Position numbers and translations under genes: made by a program. This document shows positions 42,696 through 50,478 of a stretch of DNA of 64,000 bases, in pieces. The DNA lies in contig CAXTVI010000001.1 of assembly GCA_964247695.1 (NCBI GenBank), positions 1-64,000 on the forward strand, written 5' to 3'. The notes beneath the pieces were generated by a model, which did no database searches, was not told the origin of the DNA, and saw nothing but the letters and a program-made list of their open reading frames with translations. This DNA is from Lichenicoccus sp964247695 (GTDB lineage Bacteria > Pseudomonadota > Alphaproteobacteria > Acetobacterales > Acetobacteraceae). The first letter of the stretch is position 1, and each line of letters opens with the position of its first letter.

Positions 42696-45068
42696 TCACA
42701 GGCGTGCCGTGCGCAGGCGCAGGGCGTTCGCGATGACCGACACGGAGCTCAACGACATCGCGAGCGCCGCCACGATGGGACTAAGCAGGATGCCGAACGT
42801 CGGATAGAGGACGCCCGCAGCGACCGGAATGCCGATCGCGTTGTAGGCAAAGGCAAAGGCGAGGTTCTGCCGGATGTTGCGCATGGTCATCCGGCTGAGC
42901 GCCCTGGCGCGAGCGATCCCGGCCAGGTCGCCCTGCACGAGGGTCACGCCGGCGCTCCGGATCGCGACCTCGGTGCCCGTGCCCATCGCGATCCCCACGT
43001 CCGCCTCGGCCAGAGCGGGCGCATCGTTGACCCCGTCGCCCGCCATCGCGACGATTTTCCCGTTCGCGCGCAGCGTCCTCACGATGCGGTTCTTGTCCTC
43101 GGGGAGCACGTCCGCCTCGACGTCATCGATTCCGAGCTGGTCTGCAACGGCACGCGCCGTCGTCCGGTTGTCGCCGGTCAGCATGACGACATGGATGCCG
43201 TCCGCCCGCAGGCTGTCGAGCGCCGCCCGGGTCGAGGCCTTGATCGGGTCCGCGATCGCGATGATCCCGCCAGGCTTGCCGTCGACGGCGACGAACAGCG
43301 CGGTGGCGCCCGAGCCGCGCAATGCCTCGGCCTGCGCAGCCATGCTGCCCGTCCCGACGCCCTGATCGGCCATGAGTCCGGCATTGCCGAGCGCCACCGG
43401 ACGCCCGCCGACCGTTCCGGTGACGCCCTTGCCTGTCACCGACACGAAATCAGAGGGCTCGTCGGCGATGATGCCGCGCTCCCTGGCGGCGCGCAGGATC
43501 GCGGCCGCGAGCGGGTGCTCGCTTGACCGCTCCAGACTTGCGGCCAGCTGCAGCAGGTCGTCCTCCGCCAGGCCGCCGGCGGCGGCGATGGAGGTGACCC
43601 GGGGCTTGCCCTCGGTGAGCGTGCCGGTCTTGTCCACCACGATCGTGTCGACCTTCTCCATCCGCTCCAGGCTTTCCGCGGACCTGATCAGGACGCCGGC
43701 ACCAGCGCCCTTGCCGACCGCGACCATGATCGACATCGGCGTCGCCAGCCCGAGCGCGCAGGGGCAGGCGATGATGACGACGGACACCGCGGCGACGAGC
43801 GCGTAGGCGAGTGCCGGGGTCGGACCCCAGACCGCCCAGCCGATGAAGGCGAGGATGGCAATGCCGAGCACGGCCGGAACGAAGTAGCCCGCGACGGTGT
43901 CGACCAGCTTCTGGATCGGCGCCCGGCTGCGCTGCGCCTGGACGACCATGCCGACGATGCGCGACAGCAAGCCGTCCGAGCCCCGCGTGTCGGCGCGCAT
44001 GATCAGCGAGCCGGTGCCGTTCACGGTGCCCCCGATGATCGTGTCGCCGACCGCCTTGGCCGACGGCATGGACTCGCCCGTGACCATGGCCTCGTTCACC
44101 GCGCTGCTGCCGTCCAGCACCGTGCCGTCGACGGGCACCGCGTCGCCCGGGCGCACACGCAGCCGATCGCCAATGCGGACCTGGTCGAGCGCGATCTCCT
44201 CGTCCTCGCCTCCATCGCGCAGACGCCGGGCGGTCCTGGGCGCAAGGTTGAGCAGGGCGCGGATGGCGCCGCCGGTGCGGTCGCGGGCCCGCAGTTCCAG
44301 GACCTGGCCGAGCAGTACCAGCACGGTGATGACCGCGGCGGGCTCGTAATAGACTGCGACAGTGCCGTCCCGCATCCTGAAGCCCGTCGGGAACAGGCCG
44401 GGCGCGAAGGTGGCGACGAGGCTGTAGAGGAAGGACGCCCCGGTGCCGAGCGCCACCAGGGTGAACATGTTCAGGTTTCCCGATCGCACGGACATGGCGC
44501 CGCGGGCGAAGAACGGGCCGCCCGCCCACAGCACCACCGGTGTTGCGAGCGCGAACTGGATCCAGATCGACCAATGCGACGGCACGATCCTGCCAAGGCC
44601 CAGCCAGGAAACATGACCGCCCATCTCGAGGATGAAGACCGGCAGGGTCAGCACCAGGCCGATCCAGAAGCGCCGGGACATGTCGGCCAGTTCGTGGTTC
44701 GGTTCCGCCTTGGCGGTGACCTCCACCGGCTCGAGCGCCATGCCGCAGAGCGGGCAGGACCCGGGGCCGACCTGCCGGATCTGCGGGTGCATCGGACAGG
44801 TGTAGAGGGCACCGGGTTCCGCGGCGGGGGACGCAGGGGCCTCGGGCTCCAGATACCTTCGGAAATCGGCCTGGAACTTCGTCCGGCAGCCGCTCGAGCA
44901 GAAGTGGAACGTTCTGCCGTCATGGTCGAGGCGGTGCTGCGAGGCGGACGGATCGACCTCCATGCCGCAGACCGGGTCGATGGCCGCAGCGGCCGCAGGC
45001 ATCGCGCGTTCCGGGCGGCCACGGCCACTCCCGGATCCGGCAGGCTGGTCGGCCCGATGCTCGCTCAT
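42696..45068 (-). CDS. Heavy-metal (copper-type) P1B ATPase with YHS and metal-binding domains
   Basis: 790 residues from the ATG at 45068. N-terminus: a YHS domain (DPVCGMEVDPSASQHRLDHDG and FCSSGCRTKF), then a heavy-metal-binding motif YTCPMHPQIRQVGPGSCPLCG. No classical CxxC-type HMA domain. Core: TGES, CPCALGLATP membrane motif, DKTGTLTEGKP phosphorylation site, GDGVNDAPALAEADVGIAMG. CPC plus the C-terminal sequence fits a Cu+/Ag+ exporter (CopA-type) of the inner membrane. No copper regulator is adjacent. GC-rich and well preserved. Confidence 0.93.
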   Translation of the reverse strand: MSEHRADQPAGSGSGRGRPERAMPAAAAAIDPVCGMEVDPSASQHRLDHDGRTFHFCSSGCRTKFQADFRRYLEPEAPASPAAEPGALYTCPMHPQIRQVGPGSCPLCGMALEPVEVTAKAEPNHELADMSRRFWIGLVLTLPVFILEMGGHVSWLGLGRIVPSHWSIWIQFALATPVVLWAGGPFFARGAMSVRSGNLNMFTLVALGTGASFLYSLVATFAPGLFPTGFRMRDGTVAVYYEPAAVITVLVLLGQVLELRARDRTGGAIRALLNLAPRTARRLRDGGEDEEIALDQVRIGDRLRVRPGDAVPVDGTVLDGSSAVNEAMVTGESMPSAKAVGDTIIGGTVNGTGSLIMRADTRGSDGLLSRIVGMVVQAQRSRAPIQKLVDTVAGYFVPAVLGIAILAFIGWAVWGPTPALAYALVAAVSVVIIACPCALGLATPMSIMVAVGKGAGAGVLIRSAESLERMEKVDTIVVDKTGTLTEGKPRVTSIAAAGGLAEDDLLQLAASLERSSEHPLAAAILRAARERGIIADEPSDFVSVTGKGVTGTVGGRPVALGNAGLMADQGVGTGSMAAQAEALRGSGATALFVAVDGKPGGIIAIADPIKASTRAALDSLRADGIHVVMLTGDNRTTARAVADQLGIDDVEADVLPEDKNRIVRTLRANGKIVAMAGDGVNDAPALAEADVGIAMGTGTEVAIRSAGVTLVQGDLAGIARARALSRMTMRNIRQNLAFAFAYNAIGIPVAAGVLYPTFGILLSPIVAALAMSLSSVSVIANALRLRTARL

Positions 45069-45179
45069 GACTGTCTCCGGCACGCAAAGGTGTGGACGTT
45101 GCGCTTCAACCGCCCGGCGCACGACCCCGACCTGGCGATGGACCCGATCAGGCTGTTATCCGGCCCCTGCGCTGTCGCG

Positions 45180-45752
45180 TCAGCCAGCGATCCAGTCGCC
45201 TGTCATTCCCGCCGCATCGAACTGTCCGCGGGCACGGGTCTGGCGGCCGGCGGGACCGAGGCGCAGGACGTCGACGGTCTGCAGCCTGATCAGCAACACG
45301 CCGAATTGCCGGTACTGCTCGTCGGGTGGCAGGCAAGACCGGTCCCCGGGGACCGGGAGCACGCTGCCCGGCACCGCCGTCGTCCCATAGGCGCCACGGG
45401 CGTTCGGCGAAAGTTTCTCCCATCGATCGCGGGCGGCATCGTCGTCGCCATGCAGGTGCGCGGTTCCCCGGAAGCGGAGCTGCAGCTGCTCCGCGTCCGA
45501 CCACGCCAGCAGGGCGACCTTCCTGTTGCCGCCGATGGCCTGCACCTTGGCGGTCCGGATGTCGGTGTGCATCTCGGCGGTTGCGGGTGCCCGGCTGAAC
45601 GCCCGCAGCACGAGGGTCCTGACGTCCGGGATTGCCTCGGTCGAGGCGGTCGCCAGCTGGATGTTGCGTAGGTCCGACGTGCGGTCGTGCACTGCGTGTT
45701 CGAGGGTCGAGAGGGCGTCTTCGATGAAGCCCAGGGGCGAGGTCTGCATGAT
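45180..45752 (-). CDS. Pyridoxamine 5'-phosphate oxidase-fold flavin-binding protein
   Basis: 190 residues from the ATG at 45752. The pattern IPDVRTLVLRAFSRAPATAE, MHTDIRTAKVQAI, VALLAWSDAEQLQLRFRG matches FMN-binding split-barrel proteins of the PNPOx-like family, where the RxxLR and HTDxRSxK motifs contact FMN and the dimer partner. A specific role in B6 metabolism is not certain; several relatives have other or unknown substrates. Lies upstream of the metal ATPase on the same strand, 111 bases apart. Confidence 0.8.
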   Translation of the reverse strand: MMQTSPLGFIEDALSTLEHAVHDRTSDLRNIQLATASTEAIPDVRTLVLRAFSRAPATAEMHTDIRTAKVQAIGGNRKVALLAWSDAEQLQLRFRGTAHLHGDDDAARDRWEKLSPNARGAYGTTAVPGSVLPVPGDRSCLPPDEQYRQFGVLLIRLQTVDVLRLGPAGRQTRARGQFDAAGMTGDWIAG

Positions 45753-45889
45753 GGCGCCAAGGCAGTTCGCCGGCGAAGGTTGCCTGCAGGCGGCGGTCAG
45801 CACGCCGCCACCCAGCATCAGGCTGCCGGTGTGCAGGAATGTGTCGTCTCTCACGCGCGTCTACTCAGCTGCGCGAGCACGGCCGGCAT

Positions 45890-46234
45890 CTACAGGCCGC
45901 CGCCGCCGCCCACCGACATCGAGCCGGAGGCGGCAGGCAGGCCATCGCCGGGCGTCTCCAGTCCCGGATACTGGCCGCCTGCGTCGCTGCCCCCGATGCC
46001 CCGGCCAGATGCGCCACCGCCGTGCGCACCGCCACCGCCGCGGGGTCCGGCGGCGACGTTGGGCGAGGAGGCGCCGTCGCGCGGCACCGCGGGTGCCACA
46101 TAGAACGGGTCCGTGGGCGGAGGTGCGGCAGGCGTCGAACACGCCGCCAGCGGCAGCAGGCCGAGGGCGAGGCCGGCAAGGCGCCGCAGGCAGGCCGCTG
46201 GTCCGCCCTTGCCGTCCGCCTGTCCCCGCACCAT
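45890..46234 (-). CDS. Small Gly/Pro-rich lipoprotein
   Basis: About 114 residues from the ATG at 46234 (46261 is an alternative). Signal sequence RRLAGLALGLLPLAAC with a lipobox Cys followed by STPAAPPPTDPF. The rest is low-complexity, rich in Gly, Ala, Pro and Ser (GGGGAHGGGASGRGIGG and a final GGGGGL), and likely disordered. Function not recognised. Divergent from the large glycosyltransferase gene. Confidence 0.5.
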   Translation of the reverse strand: MVRGQADGKGGPAACLRRLAGLALGLLPLAACSTPAAPPPTDPFYVAPAVPRDGASSPNVAAGPRGGGGAHGGGASGRGIGGSDAGGQYPGLETPGDGLPAASGSMSVGGGGGL

Positions 46235-46370
46235 GCCGTCCTCCGCTCCCGTATCCGGCACCCAGGATACACGCGATGCGAAGCGATGCGACGGCCGCGC
46301 CGACAGGCTCCCTCAGACCGTCATCGCACACCAGGCGATCGATCCGGTGTAGGCTGCGGCACGCGGGAGA

Positions 46371-48938
46371 ATGCAGGTGGCGGACAGCGCTGGCACGTCT
46401 GATAGCGACCGGGGCGGCTTCACTGGCTATTTCGACCGCTACGAAACCGGCCGCGCCTCGGGCTGGGTCGCCAGTCGAGACGACCCGCGGAGCATCGTGG
46501 TGCTCACCGCGCTGATCGATGGCGAGGCGGTGGACGAGGTCCTGTGCGACGGCCTGCGCGAGGACGTGCGCGAGGCGCTCAGCCTGGCCTCCGCGCGGGT
46601 CGGCTTCCGCTACGACATCCCGGCCCGCTACCTCGAGAACACCCCGCACGTCCTGAGCTTCCGGCTGCCCGATGGCGCGATGCTGTCGTACATGGGGGTG
46701 GGCGGCGTCGGCAGCCTGTCGCCGTCGCTGGAGTTCGCCGGGCTGCCGCATGTGGCGCTGCGCGGCAACCTCGATGGCATGGTCCACAACACCCTGCGCG
46801 GCTGGGTGCTGCGCCAGATCGGCCGCGAGGGCGCGATGGTCGCGGGGGGCGACGTGCTCATCACCTGCGACGACGTGCGCATCGGCCTCGCACACGCCGA
46901 CCGCCTGCGCCGCGATGTCGGCCAGGCCAACGCAAGCGATCCCTATTGCGGCTTCGAGTTTCCGCTGCCGCAGGATGTGCGCAGCAGCCAGCCGCGCCGA
47001 TATCGCGCCTTCGCGCTGCCGGAGATGCGCGAACTGGCCGGCAGCCCGCTGGTCACCGCGACGGTCACCGACCTGCTCGAAGGGCGGCTGCTCGCGCTGT
47101 CCGCCGGCATGGGCCGCCTGCAGGCCGAGCTCGGGCGCATGGGCCGCGAACTCGACCTGCTGCTGCCCTCGGAGGGTTACCATCTCGAGGATTTCGACCG
47201 GTGGGCGCGGCGCTACTACGAGACGCTGCGCCTTCGCGTCGTAGCCGGGCGCCGGATCGCCGAACTGGCCGGCGAGAAGGACGCGGCTTCGATCCCCGGT
47301 TCCCTGGTCAGCGTGCTGATGCCGACCTACAAGCCGCATCTGCCGGACTTCGTCGCCGCCGTCGAGAGCGTCCTCGCGCAGACCCATCCGAACTGGGAAC
47401 TGATCATCGTCGATGACGGCAGCAGATCGGCCGAAGTGAGCCAGTGCATCGAGACGTTCTGCGCGCGCGACCGCCGGATCCGCTGCATCGCACGCCGCCG
47501 CAATGTCGGCATCGCGCAGGCGACGTCGCTCGCGATGCAGGCGGCGCGCGGCGCCTGGACCGCTTTCTTCGATCATGACGACCTGCTCGTCGACGTTGCC
47601 CTCGAGGTGATGCTGCGCGAGGCCCGTCGCTCCGGTGCCCTGCTGCTCTATTCCGACGAGGACAAGATCGATCGCGGCGGCTATTTCCGCGAGCCGAACT
47701 TCAAGCCGGACTGGAACTACCGCTACCTGCTCGGCTGCAACTATGTCTGCCACCTGACCATGGTGGACACCGCCACCATGCGCAGGGTCGGCCCGCTGCA
47801 CCGCGAGTACGACGGCGCGCAGGACCATGATTTCATCCTGCGCTGCGCAGAGCTGCTCGAGGCCGGCCGCATCCATCACGTGCCCGAGCTGCTCTACCAC
47901 TGGCGCATCACGCCGAACTCGACAGCCGACAGCGTGTCCAACAAGCAGTATGCAGTGGCGGCCGGCGTGCGCTGCGTGGCCGATCACCTGGCGCGCACCG
48001 GGCATCCGGCGTCGGTCTCATCGATCGACCGGCTCAGCATCTACAAGGTCGACTGGACGGTGGAAGCGCCACAGGCCGAAGCCGCGGTCAGCGTGATCAT
48101 TCCGTTCCGGGACCAGATCGAGATTACCCGGGCGGGGGTGGTCTCGCTGCTGCGCCACACGGACCATGCGTCGTACGAGATCGTACTGGTCGATAACTGG
48201 TCGACCGCGCCGGAGCTCGCCGACTTCCTCGCCGAGATGCGACGCGAGCCGCGCGTGCGGGTGCTGCGTGTCGAGGAGGGCTTCAACTACTCGCGGCTCA
48301 ACAACCTTGCCGCCGGCACCAGCGATGCCGCCACCTTCGTGTTCCTCAACAACGACGTGGTCATCCGCGACCCGCAATGGCTGCATCGCATGCAGTCCGA
48401 GCTCGACGCGGCCGCCGATATCGGCATCGTCGGCGCGAAGCTGCTGTATCCCGACTGCACCGTGCAGCATGCCGGTGTCCTGGTCGGGCTGCACGGGGTG
48501 GCGGCGCATCCGCATCTCGGCGTCACGATCGACGAGTACGGCTATATCGGCCGTGCCAGGCTGAGCCAGGAGCTGATGGCGGTGACCGGCGCCTGCATGA
48601 TGGTGCGCGCCGACCTGTTCCGCGACGTCGGCGGCTTCGACGAGGTCGGGCTCAAGGTCGCCTACAACGATGTCGATCTGTGCCTCAGGGCGCACGAGCG
48701 CGGCTGGCGGGTGGTCTGGTGCGCCGAGGTCGTGGCCGAGCATCTGGAGAGCCTGTCGCGCGGCAGCGACCTGCGGCCGGACCAGGAGGCGCGCTTCCTG
48801 CGCGAGCGGCAGGTCATGCTGGAACGCTGGGGCGAGCGGAGCTTCTTCCGGCACGACCCGTTCTACAATCCCAATCTTTCCAGCAGCGCGCGGCTGTTCT
48901 ACACGCTCGCCGACCCAGCCGGGAGGGCGCCGATCTGA
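46371..48938 (+). CDS. Large bifunctional GT2 glycosyltransferase
   Basis: 855 residues. N-terminal ~300 residues: a non-catalytic domain with GYFDRYETGRASGWVASRDD and another 'GWV' module, found on other alphaproteobacterial glycosyltransferases. GT-A domain 1: VSVLMPTYKPHLPDFVAAVE, LIIVDDGS, FFDHDDLL as DxD (about 310-520). GT-A domain 2: VSVIIPFRDQIEITRAGVVS, FVFLNNDVVI, GACMMVRADLFRDVGGFDE (about 560-790). Two GT2 modules in tandem recall O-antigen or rhamnan-type polymerising transferases. Cytoplasmic, no membrane helix. Followed 8 bases later by the LolA-like gene. Acceptor unknown. Confidence 0.9.
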   Translation: MQVADSAGTSDSDRGGFTGYFDRYETGRASGWVASRDDPRSIVVLTALIDGEAVDEVLCDGLREDVREALSLASARVGFRYDIPARYLENTPHVLSFRLPDGAMLSYMGVGGVGSLSPSLEFAGLPHVALRGNLDGMVHNTLRGWVLRQIGREGAMVAGGDVLITCDDVRIGLAHADRLRRDVGQANASDPYCGFEFPLPQDVRSSQPRRYRAFALPEMRELAGSPLVTATVTDLLEGRLLALSAGMGRLQAELGRMGRELDLLLPSEGYHLEDFDRWARRYYETLRLRVVAGRRIAELAGEKDAASIPGSLVSVLMPTYKPHLPDFVAAVESVLAQTHPNWELIIVDDGSRSAEVSQCIETFCARDRRIRCIARRRNVGIAQATSLAMQAARGAWTAFFDHDDLLVDVALEVMLREARRSGALLLYSDEDKIDRGGYFREPNFKPDWNYRYLLGCNYVCHLTMVDTATMRRVGPLHREYDGAQDHDFILRCAELLEAGRIHHVPELLYHWRITPNSTADSVSNKQYAVAAGVRCVADHLARTGHPASVSSIDRLSIYKVDWTVEAPQAEAAVSVIIPFRDQIEITRAGVVSLLRHTDHASYEIVLVDNWSTAPELADFLAEMRREPRVRVLRVEEGFNYSRLNNLAAGTSDAATFVFLNNDVVIRDPQWLHRMQSELDAAADIGIVGAKLLYPDCTVQHAGVLVGLHGVAAHPHLGVTIDEYGYIGRARLSQELMAVTGACMMVRADLFRDVGGFDEVGLKVAYNDVDLCLRAHERGWRVVWCAEVVAEHLESLSRGSDLRPDQEARFLRERQVMLERWGERSFFRHDPFYNPNLSSSARLFYTLADPAGRAPI

Positions 48939-48946
48939 CACCGAGG

Positions 48947-49555
48947 ATGTTGAGCCGCCGCGCGCTGGCGGCGATGAGCCTCGCGATATTGGGCGGCTGC
49001 GCGGTGCGTCCGGTGCTCTCGGCGCAGGACCAGGCCGACATCGACCGCATCCAGGCGTATCTCGACGGCCTGCACGGCCTGCGCGCGCGCTTCCTGCAGG
49101 TCGGGCCCGATGGGGGCACCAGTAGCGGGGTGGCCTGGTATGAGCCGGGGCGGCTGCGGCTCGAATACGACCGGCCGGCGCGGATGGAGGTGGTGGCGAG
49201 CGGCGCGCATCTGGTGGCGCATCGCGACTCCGATGACAGCACCACGCGCATCGCGCTCGCCAGTAATCCGCTCGGGCTGCTGCTTTCGCCGGGGCTGCGA
49301 CTGTCGGGCAGCATCACCGTGACCAACGTCCAGCGCCGGGCCGGCCTGCTGCAGGCCTCGCTGGCGCGCACCGCGAATCCGGCGCAGGGGCTGCTGACAC
49401 TGATCTTCACGGACCGGCAGGAGGCCGGTCCTGCCGCGCTCAGCCTCGTCGGGCTCGAGGCGGTCGATGCGCGCGGCCAGCGCACCGGCTTCCACCTGAT
49501 CGATGCCCAGGCAGGCCTCGCGCTGGATCCGGGCCTGTTCCGGCCTCTCCGCTGA
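48947..49555 (+). CDS. LolA-like outer-membrane lipoprotein carrier, itself a lipoprotein
   Basis: 202 residues. Signal sequence with lipobox (ALAAMSLAILGGCAV, Cys near 18). LolA-type core: DIDRIQAYLDGLHGLRARFL, GVAWYEPGRLRLEYDRPARM, and FTDRQ with a late basic turn. LolA shuttles lipoproteins through the periplasm. Canonical LolA is soluble rather than acylated, but acylated LolA-like proteins occur in Alphaproteobacteria. GAGG lies immediately upstream of the ATG at 48947. Convergent with lipB. Confidence 0.85.
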   Translation: MLSRRALAAMSLAILGGCAVRPVLSAQDQADIDRIQAYLDGLHGLRARFLQVGPDGGTSSGVAWYEPGRLRLEYDRPARMEVVASGAHLVAHRDSDDSTTRIALASNPLGLLLSPGLRLSGSITVTNVQRRAGLLQASLARTANPAQGLLTLIFTDRQEAGPAALSLVGLEAVDARGQRTGFHLIDAQAGLALDPGLFRPLR

Positions 49556-49565
49556 AGCAAGCGGG

Positions 49566-50255
49566 TCAGCTGAAGCAGTCGGGCCAGTGCTTCCTGAGGG
49601 CTGCGTCGACGTCCGCGAGATCCGCATTCACGCCGAGCGCCTGCAGGCTGGTCACACCGTATTCGCGCAGCCCGCACGGCACGATGCCGTCGAAATGCGC
49701 AAGCTCTGGGGCCACGTTGAGCGAGACGCCATGCCAGCTCACCCAGCGGCTGACCCGCACGCCGAGGGCCGCGATCTTGCTGTCGCCGCCGGTCGCGGGA
49801 TCGCGCACCCAGACCCCGACCCGGCCTTCCCGGGTGGCGCCCCGCACGCCGAAGCCGGCGAGGGTGGCGATGAGCCAGGCTTCCAGCGCCTGCACGTAGG
49901 CGCGTATGTCGCGGGGCGGCACCGTGCCGTGCCGGCGCTGCAGGTCGAGCATGACGTAGGCCACACGCTGTCCGGGACCGTGATAGGTCCACTGCCCGCC
50001 GCGTCCGGCGGCAAAGGTGGGAAACCCGAGCGGGTTGAAAAGGTCTTCGGGCCGCCCCGAGGTGCCGGCGGTGAACAGCGGCGGATGCTCGAGCAGCCAG
50101 ACCGCCTCCGGCGCGGTGCCGGCCCGGATCGCCGCCACCCGCTCCTGCATGACGGCGATCGCCTCCGGATACGGCACCGGCTGGTCGGCGTGCCGCCACT
50201 CCAGGCCCGGCTCGCTCCCGATGGTTTTCTCGCTCATTGCCGTCTGATCGGGCAT
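49566..50255 (-). CDS. lipB: Lipoyl(octanoyl) transferase
   Basis: 229 residues. Motifs LLEHPPLFTAGTSG, QWTYHGPGQRVAYVMLDL, catalytic Lys in SKIAALGVR and catalytic Cys in IVPCGLREYGVTSL. It moves octanoate from acyl-carrier protein to lipoyl domains of the 2-oxoacid dehydrogenases, before LipA. The ATG at 50255 has GGAGG 12 bases upstream; the internal ATG at 50237 does not. Ends 10 bases from the convergent LolA-like gene. Confidence 0.96.
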   Translation of the reverse strand: MPDQTAMSEKTIGSEPGLEWRHADQPVPYPEAIAVMQERVAAIRAGTAPEAVWLLEHPPLFTAGTSGRPEDLFNPLGFPTFAAGRGGQWTYHGPGQRVAYVMLDLQRRHGTVPPRDIRAYVQALEAWLIATLAGFGVRGATREGRVGVWVRDPATGGDSKIAALGVRVSRWVSWHGVSLNVAPELAHFDGIVPCGLREYGVTSLQALGVNADLADVDAALRKHWPDCFS

Positions 50256-50311
50256 CGGTTATACGCGCCTCCGTCAGCCGGTATCGCGCAAGCGAGGCCA
50301 GGTGTCACGGT

Positions 50312-50397
50312 GCGGTCGTGGCGGAATGGTAGACGCGCAAGCTTGAGGTGCTTGTGGGGGAAACCTCGTGGAAGTTCGAGTCTTCTCGACCGCACCA
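50312..50397 (+). tRNA. tRNA-Leu(GAG)
   Basis: 86 bases including an encoded CCA (50395-50397). Acceptor arms GCGGTCG and CGACCGC pair fully, with discriminator A. Anticodon stem CAAGC/GCTTG with loop TTGAGGT gives anticodon GAG. A long variable arm, typical of class II tRNA-Leu, follows. The T-loop region TTCGAGT is standard. It decodes CUC and CUU, the former a frequent leucine codon in this high-GC genome. Confidence 0.95.
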
Positions 50398-50478
50398 AAA
50401 TCCATCCCTCTCTCCCTCTTGCCGCTGGGCCTGCGGAGTGTTCCCTTCCCGCCCATAGGCTAGGAAGGGTTCAGGTGA

